The notes under the pieces were generated by a model. The model was not told the origin of the DNA. It did no database searches and saw only the letters and a list, made by a program, of their open reading frames with translations. The position numbers and the translations under genes were made by a program. Of a stretch of DNA of 64,000 nucleotides, positions 1 through 12,600 are shown piece by piece. The number at the start of each line of letters is the position of its first letter. The first letter of the stretch is position 1. Source of the stretch: Edaphochlamys debaryana (Eukaryota; Chlorophyta; Chlorophyceae; Chlamydomonadales); contig JAEHOE010000026.1 of the NCBI GenBank assembly GCA_016858145.1, positions 868,001 through 932,000 of the forward strand. The letters run 5' to 3'.

Positions 1-250
1 GAGCGAACACTTCGACTACACCGTCGCCCCCACAGGGCGCGAGTCGTCGCTGATGGCTAGCGACACCTAACACGCGGCTTTGCATGCGTTCGTCAGTGGG
101 CACTCCGTCATGCGACCGCACTGCATGTCAGACTGCGCCTAACGTGCTTGGACGAGGTCAACGAACTGTAAATTGACGAGCAGTGTCCGCTCAGACACGA
201 TTGCATTGGCGTAGCCCCGTTTCCCCCTGCCGGGGAATCGGGGCAAGCCA
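1..250. repeat. Dispersed repeat R1 ending in a hairpin
   Basis: This stretch shares several ordered blocks with 42718-42943, including GGGCGCGAGTCGTCGC (35-50), ATGCGTTCGT, ACTGCATGTC and TGGCGTAGCCCCGTTT. Near its right end, 214-226 can pair with 232-244 (one T-T mismatch) to form a 13-pair stem with a five-base loop. Both copies lie 3' of a MYND gene (MYND-1 and MYND-5), so the repeat may be part of a duplicated 3' flank or a short mobile element. No coding potential is visible. Confidence 0.65.
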
Positions 251-1111
251 ACGGCTGGTGGTGCTGAGGTTGAGCATAGCCTGTGGCCTGGCTGGCCGGA
301 GTTGAGGGTTGACTGAGTTGAGGCTAAGATATCACGCTCACCTGGTGGGTGGAGACAGGAAGTTCACCGGCATGCGATTAAAGCCACTCACTCGTGCACC
401 AGTGCGGGCTCTGCCTACGAGCGGATCATCATACGCTGTCACGAACCAGCGTTTACAGATGCTCCTGTGATGTCCGTACCGAACAGTCAGAGGGACTGGG
501 GTTCGGAGCAGCACCCCCAGGGCGCCGGCCCCGGGCTGGCATCGACGCTAGGCACTATCAGCGTTACAGGTCTGCCTGATCTGCCTGGTATGCCTGAGTG
601 ATTGCTACATTGGTCTGTGTATCAATGGCGCATCAGCAAGCCGTGCTGAAGGACAGACAGCTTTCTCCAGCAGGCTCAGCGCCGCGGCCACGGCCACTCT
701 TGACCGTCGGCAACCGAAGTACAAGTCCTCAATACCCACACAGGATTGCGTACACGTTCCAAGAGCTAGCGGAAGCATCAACGCGCACAGATTGACAAGG
801 CCAAAACAGACCGTAAGTTCGGTTGGCACGGACAGGACACGCGGTGTTTGGGGGCGTAACTACTTCAGCCTGACAACGGACAACGCTTGCGAGACAAACG
901 CGCTGGTCTGCGACATACCCCTGTGCCCTTTGTCAATCGGCCATCCATCAACATTAGTCAGGAATCCCGGCATTCACTTTCCAGACAGTTCATCCGGCAC
1001 CAGCACCAGCCCATCAGTAACACAGGTAGCCCTGCCCCTGCCCCCAGCCCCTGCGAGGCACAAGGCAGGGGCAACCTGCTGGTCCCCACTCTGGTGTGCA
1101 GGGCCATGCGC
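251..1111. other. Non-coding 3' flank of MYND-1
   Basis: No gene is supported here. The last 85 bases or so (from about 1027) are almost identical to the 3' flank of MYND-3 (from about 9604), so homology between those two genes runs past their stop codons. Open frames on the plus strand that continue into the MYND gene are antisense shadows. Confidence 0.6.
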
Positions 1112-4100
1112 TCAACCCTCCCGCCCATTCGCCGCTGCAGCCAGCAGCCGGCACTCCCGCGCGTGGCCCGCCGCCCAGTGCGCAGCCTGGCAGTCGTGGC
1201 CGCAGTACCTCGCTGCCCCCCCGCAGCCCCCGCAGCGCCGCAGCCTCAGCGCCGCCTCGCTGGGCCCCGCCAGGTTGGTGCAGGCGGGGTTGGAGCAGCC
1301 GGGGAGCGCCCGCCGCGCCTCGGCGGGAGACGCCAGGACGGACACCGCACTGCTGTAATATTGCAACTCGGCCGCCCCCGCCGCCTGCTGCTCGGCGGTG
1401 AGGTCAGAGCTCTGGGCGCCTGCGCACACCGCCTCCACAGCTGCCAGCAGCTCCACCTCGCCCACCGCGTCGCGCGTCAGGGCCTGCCGGAGCAGCCGCA
1501 GGCTGGGCCCTGCGTTCTGCATCGGGCCGTCCCCTCCCGCTGCCGCCCCCACCCCCGCCCCCTCCTCGCGCGCCTCCGCTGCGTCTCCCGCCGCCACCAT
1601 CGCTGCCAGCCGCAGCGGTGCGCGGGCGACGAGCGCCCACAGAGCGTTACAAACTCTCACGTGCATCGGTTTGACTGGCTCGACCGTCAGCTGCAGCGCG
1701 GTGCGCAGGGCCCAGGCCGGGTTCAGTTGGGCCCACAGAAGCTCGCCCCAGGCCCGGGCCCCGTCCGGTGGGAGCCCCCATGCTGGAGCATCGGCCGGAG
1801 CAGGGGGCCCGGCAGCCGAGACCCCTGGTTGCAACCCGCCGTCCGCAACCAGCGGTTCCGATGCGGCCAGCAGCGGCGGCAGCCACTCGAGCAGCAGGCT
1901 GAGCAGATCGGCCAACATAAGTTGAACGCTTGCCGTCTCGTAGAGAGCTCTGATGTCGCCTGAGCGTAGCAGCCCGAGCACCTCCGGCAGCAGAGCGCGG
2001 GCGAGCGAGGCAGCCACAGGCAGCACTTGCAGTGCAATGCAGGCCGCGCTGAGAGCGCTATCGTTGTTCGGTGCCGCCTGGGAGCGCTCCAGTCTGAGCG
2101 CGGCGTGTCTCCAACGTGAGTCGACTGAGAACACGCCAGGCTCAAGTTCTGATCTGTCGCTCGCCATCAGGTTGACAAGTCCTGGCAGCTCTCGCAGGCA
2201 CGACCGTTGCTCCTCTGTGCTCGCTGCCGCACGGAGCAGTAGCTTGGCGGCAGTGCGCGAGAACGAAGCCACGAGCTGCGTGTTGGAGCTGAGGAGAAGA
2301 TCAGTCCACAGGTACCGGCCCCGCCCACACTCGGTCACAGGCTTGAACACGTCCCTGCGTGACGGTGCGTGACAGCGGGTTGCAAGTCGGAAGGAAGAGC
2401 CTCGACAACCCGTTGCTGCCACGCATCCCAGCCCCGTTGTGCCACACACACCTGGGTCCGTCAGGGTGGCGAAGGAACGCTTCCAGGGCCGGCAGGTAGC
2501 CCCCCGCAGCTGCGAGGCGCACATCAGCGGTCCTGCCGCCTGCAGGAGCGGGGCCAGGGCGTGGGGACGTACGTTGGCACCACGTTGGGGTGATACAATC
2601 CTCATTCTTATGCAGACGCAATGCAGTGCCAAGGAACAACCGAAACAACCGGTAGCCCCGCAACAAGCCCCAGGACGCCCACCCACCGTAGCCCAAGAGT
2701 CGGCCGTCCCTCATTGTAAACAGCTTCACCGCCTTTCGGAATCCGACCATGAGCCTCGGCGGCGCGCCGTCCTCGCTCCGCTGCCACAGCCCCGCCCAAG
2801 CCATGGCCGCACGCCACCAGGCGCCCAGCTGCCGTGCGAGCCAGGGCGGTGGCTGCTCCTGACTAGCCTGGTCGCACATGCGGCGAGCAGCCTCGAGGGC
2901 CTCCCTGGCCATGCTGAGGCCGTCCGTTGCAAGCAGAGACGCGACATCGGACGGCAGGGAGATTGCTGCCGCCGAGCCCGGCGGCGGCAGCGGCGGCGAG
3001 GCCGGGTCCTGCCAACCGGAGGGGTCGTGAGCCGCCACCAGCGCCTCCCACGCGCCCTCGCCCGACGCCCCACAGGACGCAGCGGTGAGGCCCGGGCAGC
3101 CGTGCAGCGAGAGAACCGCCGCCCGCGCCAGGCGCATGCCCAGCTGGTAGGCGGCGGCCACGTCAGCAAACGGCTCCCGCCGCCGCAGCGCTGCCCTCAC
3201 TGCCATACACTCTCTCAGCTGGATCTGCACACCCTTGAGTTTGTCGCGATTGCTTTTAGCTGCGTAGGCCCAGTATTGCCGACTTTCAACGGTGCCCTCC
3301 GGTTGCGGCTCAGCTGCGGCCTTATCCGCGTACAACCTGACGGCAGCCTCGAGCCAACGGAGCTGCGAGACGCACGTGCGCCAAACAGTCGCTTGGCTCG
3401 ACTTAGCGAGCTCGGCGCGCGGTGCCGGCCTATCCGGCCCCAAGTATACGCCAGTGGATACTTTGGCGACCGCGTTTACGCAGCGTAGCCAAAGGCGCAT
3501 GGCAGGCCCAGCGAGCCGCATGTCGACAGGCTGCCCGGGCCGCAGCCAGTACCCGCTTGTGTTGAGGATTGGGATGGGCGGCCGGGCTCTGGGGGCCGTG
3601 GCGGGTGCGCTGCTCGAGGGCCCTGCTCCGTCCTCCTCCTCCGGTGCCACGGGCAGGCCGTAGGTGGGGCCTCCGTCCAGCTCCGCGGCGAGGGCCACCA
3701 GGTGCGAGGAGAGCAGGTACACCAGAGAGGGGCTCGAGCCGGACAGGAGCAGCTCGGACCAGGAGTCTAAGTGGGACTCTGCTGGGAAGCGGCGCTCCGC
3801 ATCCTCATCTTCCCCGCCGGATTGCAGGTCGTAAAGGCGTGGGCCGAAGTCCTGAACAGCCCTCGCGGCCCCCTCCTCGGCACCCTCGCATCCGCCCAGC
3901 GCCAGCGCCAGCCGAGACCAGTGCTCCAGCAGCCCGCTCTCAGCCAGCTCCGTCTCCAGCGTGGAGAGCAGGGGCTGGTGAGCATCGGGCTGGGCATAGT
4001 TCTCGACTATGTCCACCAGTGCCCCGAGCGTGTTTCCTGCTTCCTGAAGAAGGACGATGGAGGACTGCACCAAGCGGCGCGGGGCCCGGGGCTGAGGCTG

Positions 4101-4586
4101 GCCCGGCGGGGGCAGCAGGGCGGAGGACGCAGCGGCCAGCAGGGGGCAGAAGGCGCGGAGCGTGTGGGTCTTGATCAGGGCCGTGCAGAGCTCCAGGGCC
4201 GTGCCGGGGCTAAGCTTATGCTCAGTCACTGCCCTCTCAATGTCCATGAGGATGACCGCGAGCTTGGAGTGGAGCGAGGCGTAGGCCGTGCGCTGGGCAT
4301 CGCTGATGCCGGGGGCTCCAGGAGCGGCGCGCCGCAGCGCCAGCCCCAACATGATGACCAGACCGGTCAGGCCCTCATCGCCGACCGCTTCAAGCGCTGT
4401 TGGTGCAAGCGTGTCGAGCGCCTCGCAGGCTGCGTTGATTTCCGTGGGCGACCAAGCGCATGCATCCCGGCCGTTTGCGAGCATGAGTGCCTGCCGGCCC
4501 ATTGACATAAGAGTATCCAGAGCACGCTCTTTGGGAGTGCGCACGCGAGCTGCAGCCGCCCGGGGCGCAGAACTGCGTGGCGGCAT
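1112..4586 (-). CDS. MYND-1: MYND zinc-finger family protein, intact copy
   Basis: Three exons: 4586-2687, 2539-2452 and 2354-1112, with GT-AG introns in phases 1 and 2, giving about 1,076 residues without a stop. Exon 1 encodes a long helical alanine/leucine-rich region that starts MPPRSSAPRA and carries the family signatures GDEGLTGLVIMLGLALRR and KTHTLRAFCPLLAAASSALL. Exon 2 encodes one ankyrin-like helix pair (AAAGGYLPALEAFLRHPDGP). Exon 3 ends in a MYND finger with CSNPAC, CGGC, YCGHDC and HWAAGHAREC, which supply the zinc ligands. MYND fingers are usually protein-protein interaction modules; the partner here is unknown. The front of exon 3 differs from all other copies, while the finger region is nearly identical to MYND-3. 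The start is the ATG shared with copies 2, 3, 5 and 6. I recognise the family but not a specific function. Confidence 0.8.
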
Positions 4587-5425
4587 GCTCCCTTGCAGTT
4601 GTGGTGAAACGAGCCTATTCCTATTGTACCTTCATCGTTCAAGTGTGTTCAAGTTGTGACACTTTCGAGGATAGCTGGTATGGCTATGCATGCTGCTGGC
4701 AGCGTGCCGTATTCCCCTCGGCACGACACCCTCTCGCCCCCGGCTCCTCGCAATGATGTCTTCGTCCCACGCCACCCACGGCACGCACTCGCATCCCCGC
4801 CCAAGGCCCACCCCGGCTTCCTGTAACGCGGCCCCTCGCTCTGCTGTTGACAGCTTGACACCCTCGGCAACTCAGTCTGGGCGCCAGGGCACATCACCCT
4901 TGCTTGCTTTCATCGCACATTAACGACCGAGTCGAGCAGGCATGGCGCCGTTCGCGAGCCTGCACCCTTGACCGCGCCTTGGCCCTGTCCCCGCCGCTTG
5001 CGCCCGCATCCTACGCCATGCGCAGCGTCCGCCTGTGAAAGCACGCACCCAGGGACCGCACGACAACCAGGGGCCGCTGCCCTCCAGCTCGCTGCCTCTG
5101 ACCCGGACCATGTGCCGGTACAACGGAGATCAGTATACCCTTCCCGCCAAGCGACTCTATCGCACGCACGCACGTCAACAGGGAGTATATCCCCAGGAGG
5201 CTCAAGAGCGACAGCCCCCAAACTTTTAGACTGGTCTGGCCGGGCTGGACAGACTCGTCAACCAAGCACGCCATGCAAGCCCCTAACAGCTACCAGCTAC
5301 CGTCGCAGTATCAAGTGTCAATTGACATCACGCCCCGGGTACTTTGCACTCGACTGTTTCTATGCAGTCCCGCCTAGACCCGGCCTCACTTGAGGGCTTG
5401 GCCAGAGGCACACTCACTGCTACCG
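4587..5425. other. Intergenic between MYND-1 start and MYND-2 end
   Basis: No gene is supported. The part next to MYND-1 should hold its promoter; it contains a weak match (CCTTCATCGTT, about 4627-4637) to the 5' block shared by copies 2, 4, 5 and 6. The rest looks like the 3' flank of MYND-2. Confidence 0.5.
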
Positions 5426-8400
5426 CTACGTCTCAGACCCCGCCGCCCCCCAGCACCCACGCCTGTGGCCCGCGGCCCAGTGCGCCTGCCGGCACCCCTC
5501 ACAGCAGTACCTCGCTGCGCCCCCGCAGCTCCCACCGCAGCGCTGTACCGACAGCGCCGCCTCGCTGGGCCCCGCCAGGTTGGTGCAGGCGGGGTTGGAG
5601 CAGCCGGGGAGCGCCCGCCGCGCCTCGTCTGGAGGTGCCAGGATAGACACGGCAGTGGCGTAAAACTGAGCCATGCCTGGGCCCCCGCTTGCGAAGTCCT
5701 TCGCTCGAAACATTGCTGGGATGTCTTCACTCTCGAGAATATTGAGTGCCAGGTGCAGGAGATTCTCGTCATCACGTGACGCGCCATAGCGCCAACGCAG
5801 CAGCTCTGCAAGCACGCGCGCTGTAGGCCCTGGGAGCGTGGAGGCAGCAGTGTCTGCTCCTGAGGGCCCCTGAAGCTGACTCGAACGCTCCGGGCCCTCG
5901 CTTGTGCGGCTGGTCTTGAGCTCCGCACGGTCTGCCAGGTCTGCCAGCATTACTGGGTCGCGAACGGCGAACGCCCAAAAGGCGGGAGTGAGGGAGTCGC
6001 GAACCGCAACAGAGCCGCGGATCGCGAGCCGCAAACCAATGCCAAGGATCCATGCCGGGTCAAGTTTGCTCCACAGGAAGTTCGCCCAAGCCAGCCCAGT
6101 GCACAGCGCATCGGCTCGGCGCGCTTGCGCCTCCGGGGCTTCTGCTGCTCCTGCCCCCGTCAGCTCGCCTGTCGCTTCCAGGAACTCCAGGGGCCTGGCC
6201 GCCAGCACGAGCGGCGGCATCCAGTCGAGCAGCAGGGCCACCAGGTCCTCCAGGGGCCGGAGCTCCGGGGGAGGGGCGGGGGCGGACAGGCGCGGGAGCA
6301 CGGCCTCCGCCAGGGCCCGGCCCACACGGGCGGCCTCGGGCAGCAGCTGGAGGGCGATGCAGGCCGCGGACAGGGGCAGGTCGGGGCCCGCACCGCTGCC
6401 GGGGCCGCTGGCAGCCCCGAAGCTGGGAGCCTCGCCAGCAGCGGCGCCTAACGCGCCGCCAGAGGTGTCAGCCCCAGACCCCACCGCTGGCACTGCTCCT
6501 GACGGTGTGCCAGATTGCAGCGTGCTGTAATGATGACCAGACCGTTCAGCAGCGCGGTCTTCTCCATTCACCAGCGCAAAGCAGCGAGCGAGCGCCGTCA
6601 CACCGCCCAGGCCCTCTTCCGGGGAGGGGTGGCGGCGCAGGAGCTTGGCGACCGTGCCCGCCAGGGACGCCACGTCAGCGGCCCGGGAGTGGGTCAGCAG
6701 GTATCTGTACGGGGCTGCGTCGTGAAAGTCGGGGAGTGGCTCCGTCTCCCTGTGGTTTGGAAAAAGGGCGCAGGAAAGACCTTGATTCAGTCAGCATCAG
6801 GCAAGACGTACATTCCGCCTGCTACCGTTACCGTGACCATGCATGACCAGGCATAATGCTAAGCCAGCCAGCAGGAGACACAAGATGCTGGCCCCAGTAC
6901 CGTAGGCATGCTCACCTGATACTGGAGCGGATCAGCGCCTCGAAGGCCCCGAGGTATCCCGCCGGCAGGGCGTGCAGGGCGTCAACGGACACGCTCTCTG
7001 CGCGAAGGGGCAGGCGCGAAGGGCATGCGTGTCTTGGAGCGGGCATAGGACGGCTGCTAGGCATGCAAACAAAAGGTCTACCGGCATGACGAGTGGCTGT
7101 CAAGACGGCCGCTGGCGATGCCGCTCCTCTCCCTGGAACTACCATATCACAGCGCACAAAGGTATTGCTACCGGACCCACCGCCGCGGCTTGTCTTGTAG
7201 AGGTAGAGAAGCATGGAACACGTGGAACCCCCCAACAAAGGAACAGGCTGAGCATGGGCGTCTCTCTGCCAGAGGAGCCCCGCCCACGCCACCGCTGCCC
7301 GCCAGTAGCTGCCCTGCAGCTGCTTGAACCAGGGCGGCGTTGCCTCCGGGCCATGCTTATCGCACATGTCCCGAGCCGGCCGCAAGACCTCGCCGACCAT
7401 CAAGAGCCCTTGCAGTCCCAAATGCACAGCTTCTGGTGGAGAAAGACGCCTCAGCGAGCCCAGGGGCGGCAGTGGCGGCGAGGCCGGGTCCTGCCAGCCG
7501 GAGGGGTCGTGAGCCGCCACCAGCGCCTCCCACGCGCCCTCGCCCGACGCCCCACAGGACGCAGCGGTGAGGCCCGGGCAGCCCTGCAGCGAGAGGGCCG
7601 CCGCCCGCGCCAGGCGCATGCCCAGCTGGTAGGCGGCGGCCATGTCAGCAAACGTCTCCCGCCGCCGCAGCGCTGCAAGCACCTTGGCGCACTCCTCCTT
7701 GTGTGACACAGCTCTGGCGAGCCACTTGCCATCAGGATCCCAGCGCGCCGTGTCCGTGGACTCGACGCGTGTGATCTCCGCCCCCAGATCCCGCAAGCGC
7801 GAGGCGCACGTGCGGGTGATGGTCCCTTGCATGGGCAACACTGCCCCCTCCGGTCCACAGACGGCTGGCTGTGTTTTGAAGACACCCATAGCCGTGTGTA
7901 CAAGGAGCTTCAGGGTCCTCTGATGGAGCTCCAGGGCCGTGTGCGTCAGCCTCAGGTCCAAGTCCTCCCCGGGCCGCAGCCGGTACCCGTTTGTGTCGAG
8001 CAGGGGCAGGGGTGGCCGGGCCTTGGGCGCCGGGGCTGGTGCGCTGGTGGAAGGCCCGCCGGCGGCTGCCTCCTCCTCCGGTGCCGCGGGCAGGCCGTAG
8101 GTGGGGCCTCCGTCCAGCTCCGCGGCGAGAGCCACCAGGTGCGAGGAGAGCAGGTACACCAGAGAGGGGCTCGAGCCGGACAGGAGCAGCTCGGACCAGG
8201 AGTCCCAGCTCTTGTCGAAGGCGGGCGTCTTCTCGTGCTCCTTTCGGAGTTAAAGCACGGTCCAGAGGTCGACACCCATCTGCGCAGTCAGCCTCGCGGC
8301 TCCCTCCTCGACGCCCTCGCATCCCCCCAGCGCCAGCGCCAGCCGAGACCAGTGCTCCAGCAGCCCGCTCTCAGCCAGCTCCGTCGCCAGCGTGGAGAGC

Positions 8401-9017
8401 AGGGGCTGGTGAGCATCGGGCTGGGCATAGCTCCCGACTATGTCGACCAGTATCCCCAGCGTGTTTCCTGCCTCCCGCAGAAGGCTGAGGTAAGACTGCA
8501 CCAACCGGTGTGAGGGCCGGGGCTGAGGCTGGCCCGGTGGGGGCAGCAGGGCGGAGGACGCAGCGGCCAGGAGGGGGCAGAAGGCGCGGAGCGTGTGGGT
8601 CTTGATCAGGGCCGAGCAGAGCTCCAGGGCTGTGCCAGGGCTGAGCTTGTTGTTGTTGACGGCGACTTTGATATCAAGCAGAGCGTCCGCCAGCTTGGAG
8701 TGGAGGGAGGCGTAGGCCGTGCGCTGGGCGTCGCTGATGTTGGGGGCGCCGGGAGCGGCACGCCGCAGCGCGAGCCCCAGCATGATGACCAGACCGGTCA
8801 GGCCCTCATCGCCGACTGCTTCAAGAGCACCACGATCAAGCGTGTCGAGCGCCTCGCAGGCTGCGTTGATTTCCGTGGGCGACCAAGCGCATGCATCCCG
8901 GCCGTCTGCGAGCTTGAGCGCCTGCCGGCCCATGAACCTCAGCGTATCTAGAGCACGCTCTTTGGGAGTGCGGGCCCGAGCTGCGGCCACTCGGGCTGGA
9001 GCTCTGCGCGGCGGCAT
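5426..9017 (-). pseudogene. MYND-2: MYND zinc-finger family gene with one internal stop
   Basis: Exons 9017-7181, 6997-6916 and 6749-5426 join in phase and would encode about 1,080 residues. The only break is a TAA at 8252-8250 (codon 256), where sister copies keep coding across a variable stretch just before the conserved WDSWSELLLSGSS. Downstream, the same frame stays open to the end of exon 1. Exon 2 is of the SVDALHALPAGYLGAFEALI type, shared with MYND-3. The MYND finger is CSNPAC, CGGSC, YCCEGC and HWAAGHRRGC. It could be a young pseudogene, a gene with an unrecognised small intron over the stop, or a sequence error. The intact remainder favours recent loss or an error. Confidence 0.7.
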
Positions 9018-9180
9018 GCTGCTTTGTTGGTCAGCCTGTAGGCTACAGGACCTTCGTCTTTGCGCTGTTTAGCTGTGACAACACACTACAGGATACCGCA
9101 AGTTTGCAGACACGGCGTGCCTTCTCTCGGCTCGACATCCACGACACCCTTGGCAGCCCCGCCCGTCCCCGCCGCCTGTG
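9018..9180 (-). promoter_or_regulatory. 5' flanking block shared by MYND genes (MYND-2 copy)
   Basis: Read toward the gene, this flank shares ordered words with the flanks of MYND-4, -5 and -6: a run around GGCAAC/GGCAGC, GTGTCGTGGATG, GGCACGCCGTG, GTCTGCAAACTTGCG and AAGGTCCTGTAGCCT, ending 30-40 bases before the ATG. Conservation across copies that are otherwise decaying suggests promoter or 5' leader sequence duplicated with the genes. Confidence 0.5.
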
Positions 9181-9689
9181 ATTGCCTGCCAAGCTGTGAC
9201 AGAGGCTTGCTACATTGGACTGGGTCAAATGATGTCTTATGTATTACCCTTGCGTCGACCTCACCTGGAGACTTACGCGACGTCTGTACGTGCCAATGCC
9301 TCAAGCTCATGCCCCGCCACGGACCCCAGGCGGAACCCCCCAGGACCTGCCCGAACTTTCCTCCCTACAGTGTCAACATGACGATATCGAGCGCTATTTC
9401 AGCACGAGCGGGACAGTCCTCAGTAATACAAAGAACTCAACAACAAACAACTGGCCATGGACCACCATAAGTGCTAAAACATGCAGTACCACCAGCAGGC
9501 TCAGGCGCCGCGCATTGACGACCGGCAGACGGTCTGACGCATGGTTATCCAACTTCCTCTTACCCCGTGCTCTGGACCCCCCAAAATGTGTAGATGCATC
9601 GCTGCTGCCCTGCCCCTGCCCCCAGCCCCTGCGAGGCACAAGGCAGGGGCAACCTGCTGGTCCCCACTCTGGTGTGCAGGGCCATGCGC
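9181..9689. other. Intergenic between MYND-2 start and MYND-3 end
   Basis: No gene seen. The last 85 bases (about 9604 onward) match the 3' flank of MYND-1 almost perfectly. Confidence 0.5.
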
Positions 9690-12600
9690 TCAACCCTCCC
9701 GCCCATTCGCCGCTGCAGCCAGCAGCCGGCACTCCCGCGCGTGGCCCGCCGCCCAGTGCGCCGCCTGGCAGTCGTGGCCGCAGTACCTCGCTGCGCCCCC
9801 GCAGCCCCCGCAGCGCCGCAGCCTCAGCGCCGCCTCGCTGGGCCCCGCCAGGTTGGTGCAGGCGGGGTTGGAGCAGCCGGGGAGCGCCCGCCGCGCCTCG
9901 GCGGGGGACGCCAGGACGGACACCGCACTGGCGTAGAACTGAGCAAGCCCTGGGCTCCAGCTTGCAAAGTCTTGTGCTCGAAACATTGCTGGGATGTCGG
10001 GTGTGTTGAGGACGTGAGCCACCATAATCCGGAGATCCTCATCCCTGCGTGACGCGCCGTCGTCCCAGCCCAACAGCTCTGCAAGTCGGCTCACGATGGA
10101 CCCTGGGGGCGTGGTGGCAGGTATTCCTGCTTCAGCCGAGCGGCTGGCCCGTGTTTCTGCAGGCATCGCAAGCTCCCTTAGCCTTCCCGGGTCCCGCACG
10201 GCGAGCGCCCAAAAGGCGTGTTTGATGGAGGCGCAGAGCGGAGAGGACTCGGTCGCGAACCGCAGAGCAGTGCCCAGTATCCATGCCGGGTCCACTTCGT
10301 TCCATAGGAAGTCGTCCCAAGCCTGCGCGGCGGACAGCGCCTGGGGTGGGGACGCTTCCGCCGCTTCCGACTCTGCTGCTGCTCCTGCCCCCGCGCCCTC
10401 GCCCTCCCAACCCAGCGGTCTGGCCGCCTGGGCCGGGGTTGCTGCCGCTGCCGCCTCTCTCGACTCTGCTCCTGCTCTCGGCCTCGCGCCCTCTCCCGTC
10501 GCCTTCATAAGCTCCAGTGGCCTGGCCGCCAGCACGAGCGGCGGCACCCAGTCGAGCAGCAGGGCCACCAGGTCCTCCAGGGGCCGGAGATCCGGGGGAG
10601 GGGCGGGGGCGGACAGGCGCGGGGGCACGGCCTCCGCCAGGGCCCGGCCCACACGGGCGGCCTCGGGCAGCAGCTGGAGGGCGATGCAGGCCGCGGAGAG
10701 GGGCAGGTCGGGGACCACACCAATCCCGGTGCCGCTGGCAGCCCCGAAGCTGGGAGCCTCTCCCGCAGCGGCGCCCGACGCGCCGCCAGAGGTGGTCGCG
10801 GCGCTGGCAGACCCAGACCCCACCGCTGGCACTGCTCCTGACGGTCCGCTGGGTTGAAGCGTGCTGTATTGACGACGAGACTGCTGCCCGAAGCCCTGAT
10901 CTTTCCCCGTTACCAGACCGAAGCAGCGAGTGAGGGCGACGATACGCTGTAGGTCCTCCCCCGGGGAGGGGTGGCGGCGCAGGAGCTTGGCGACCGTGCC
11001 CGCCAGGGACGCCACGTCAGCGGCCCGGGAGTGGGTCAGCAGGTATCTGTACGGGGCTGCGTCGTAAAAGTCGGGAAGTGGCTCCGGCTGCCTGTGGTTC
11101 GGGAAAGAGGCGCAGGAACCACCTTGAACCAGCAGACTGCATCAGGCGCATGTGCACGCGCAGTGCCAACACAGATACAAGCGCACATCAACAGGCTTCT
11201 TACCATCTCCACCCTACCGACATACAGTCAGAGCAAAGCCAGCATGCAGCAAGAGCAAAACGCCGCGCCCATGCATGCGCACCCGGGGCTGTAGCGGATC
11301 AGCGCCTCGAAGGCCCCGAGGTATCCCGCCGGCAGGGCGTGCAAGGTGTCAACGGACACGCTCTCTGCGCGAAAGGGCGAAGGGCATGCATATCATGGAG
11401 CGGGCATAGCACGGCTGCTAGGCATGCGGTGATAAGAACTCCCGGCATGACAAGTGCCTGTCAAGACGGCCGCTGGCCGCTACGTAACCTCAGCAAGCAC
11501 TTGAGTACATCGCTGCCCGCGCGCTTTGTCGCTTCACACAAACGGAAAACCAGAATTGACGTCCTGACACCCAAAGGCACCCCCGACCGCTACCAGACCC
11601 ACCGCCGCGGGCTGACTTGTAGAGGTTTAGAAGCCTCAAAGACGGAGCGCGACCCATTATCGGCGCAGGCTGAGCGTGAGGGCCCTCCCGCCACAGAAGC
11701 CCCGCCCACGCCACCGCCGCCCGCCAGTAGCTCCCCAGCTGCTGCTTGAACCAGGGCGGCGTTGCCTCCGGGCCATGCTTATCGCACATGTCGCGGGCCG
11801 GCCGCAGGGCGTCTCTGGCCATCACGAGGCATCGCCACGCCACCTGCACAGCGTCTTTTGGGGCGAGCCGCACCGCCGCCGCCGAGCCCAGGGGCGGCAG
11901 TGGCGGCGAGGCCGGGTCCTGCCAGCCGGAGGGGTCGTGAGCCGCCACCAGCGCCTCCCACGCGCCCTCGCCCGACGCCCCACAGGACGCAGCGGTGAGG
12001 CCCGGGTAGCCCTGCAGCGAGAGGGCCGCCGCCCGCGCCAGGCGCATGCCCAGCTGGTAGCCGGCGGCCACGTCAGCAAACGGCTCCCGCCGCCGCAGCG
12101 CTGCGAGCACCTTGGCGCACTCCTCCTTGTGTGACACCGCAATGGCATGCCACTTGCCGTCACGGTCCCAACTCCCTTCGCCGGCCGACTCAACGTGTGC
12201 AATCTCCGCCCCCAGATCCCGCAAGCGCAGAGCGCACGTCCGAGTCACGAGCGCTTGATTGGTCAAGGCCGCCCCCTCCGGTCCGTAGACCGTCGGCTGG
12301 GCCTTCATAACGCCGAGGGCGGTGTGCACAACGACCTCAAGGGATTTTTTCTGGAGGTCCAAGACTGTGTACGTCAGCGGCGTGTCCAGGTACTGTGCGG
12401 GTTTGAGAAGAACGCCGCTGGCGTTGAGCAAAGGGATGGGCGGCCGGGCCTTGGGCGCCGTGGCGGGTGCGCTGCTCGAGGGCCCGGCCGCCGCTCCCTC
12501 CTCCTCCAGTGCCGCGGGCAGGCTGTAGGTGGGGCCTCCGTCCAGCTCCGCGGCGAGGGCCACCAGGTGAGAGGAGAGCAGGTACACCAGAGAGGGGCTC

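Noticed and set aside
1..250. R1/R2 as a tRNA or tRNA-derived SINE
   Set aside because: No A-box/B-box pair or cloverleaf could be drawn; only the terminal hairpin is convincing.
887..1963. Long plus-strand open frame of 358 codons over MYND-1
   Set aside because: It is antisense to the MYND exon 3, is Arg/Pro/Ser-rich, and equivalents appear opposite every MYND copy. Codon bias of GC-rich coding DNA explains it.
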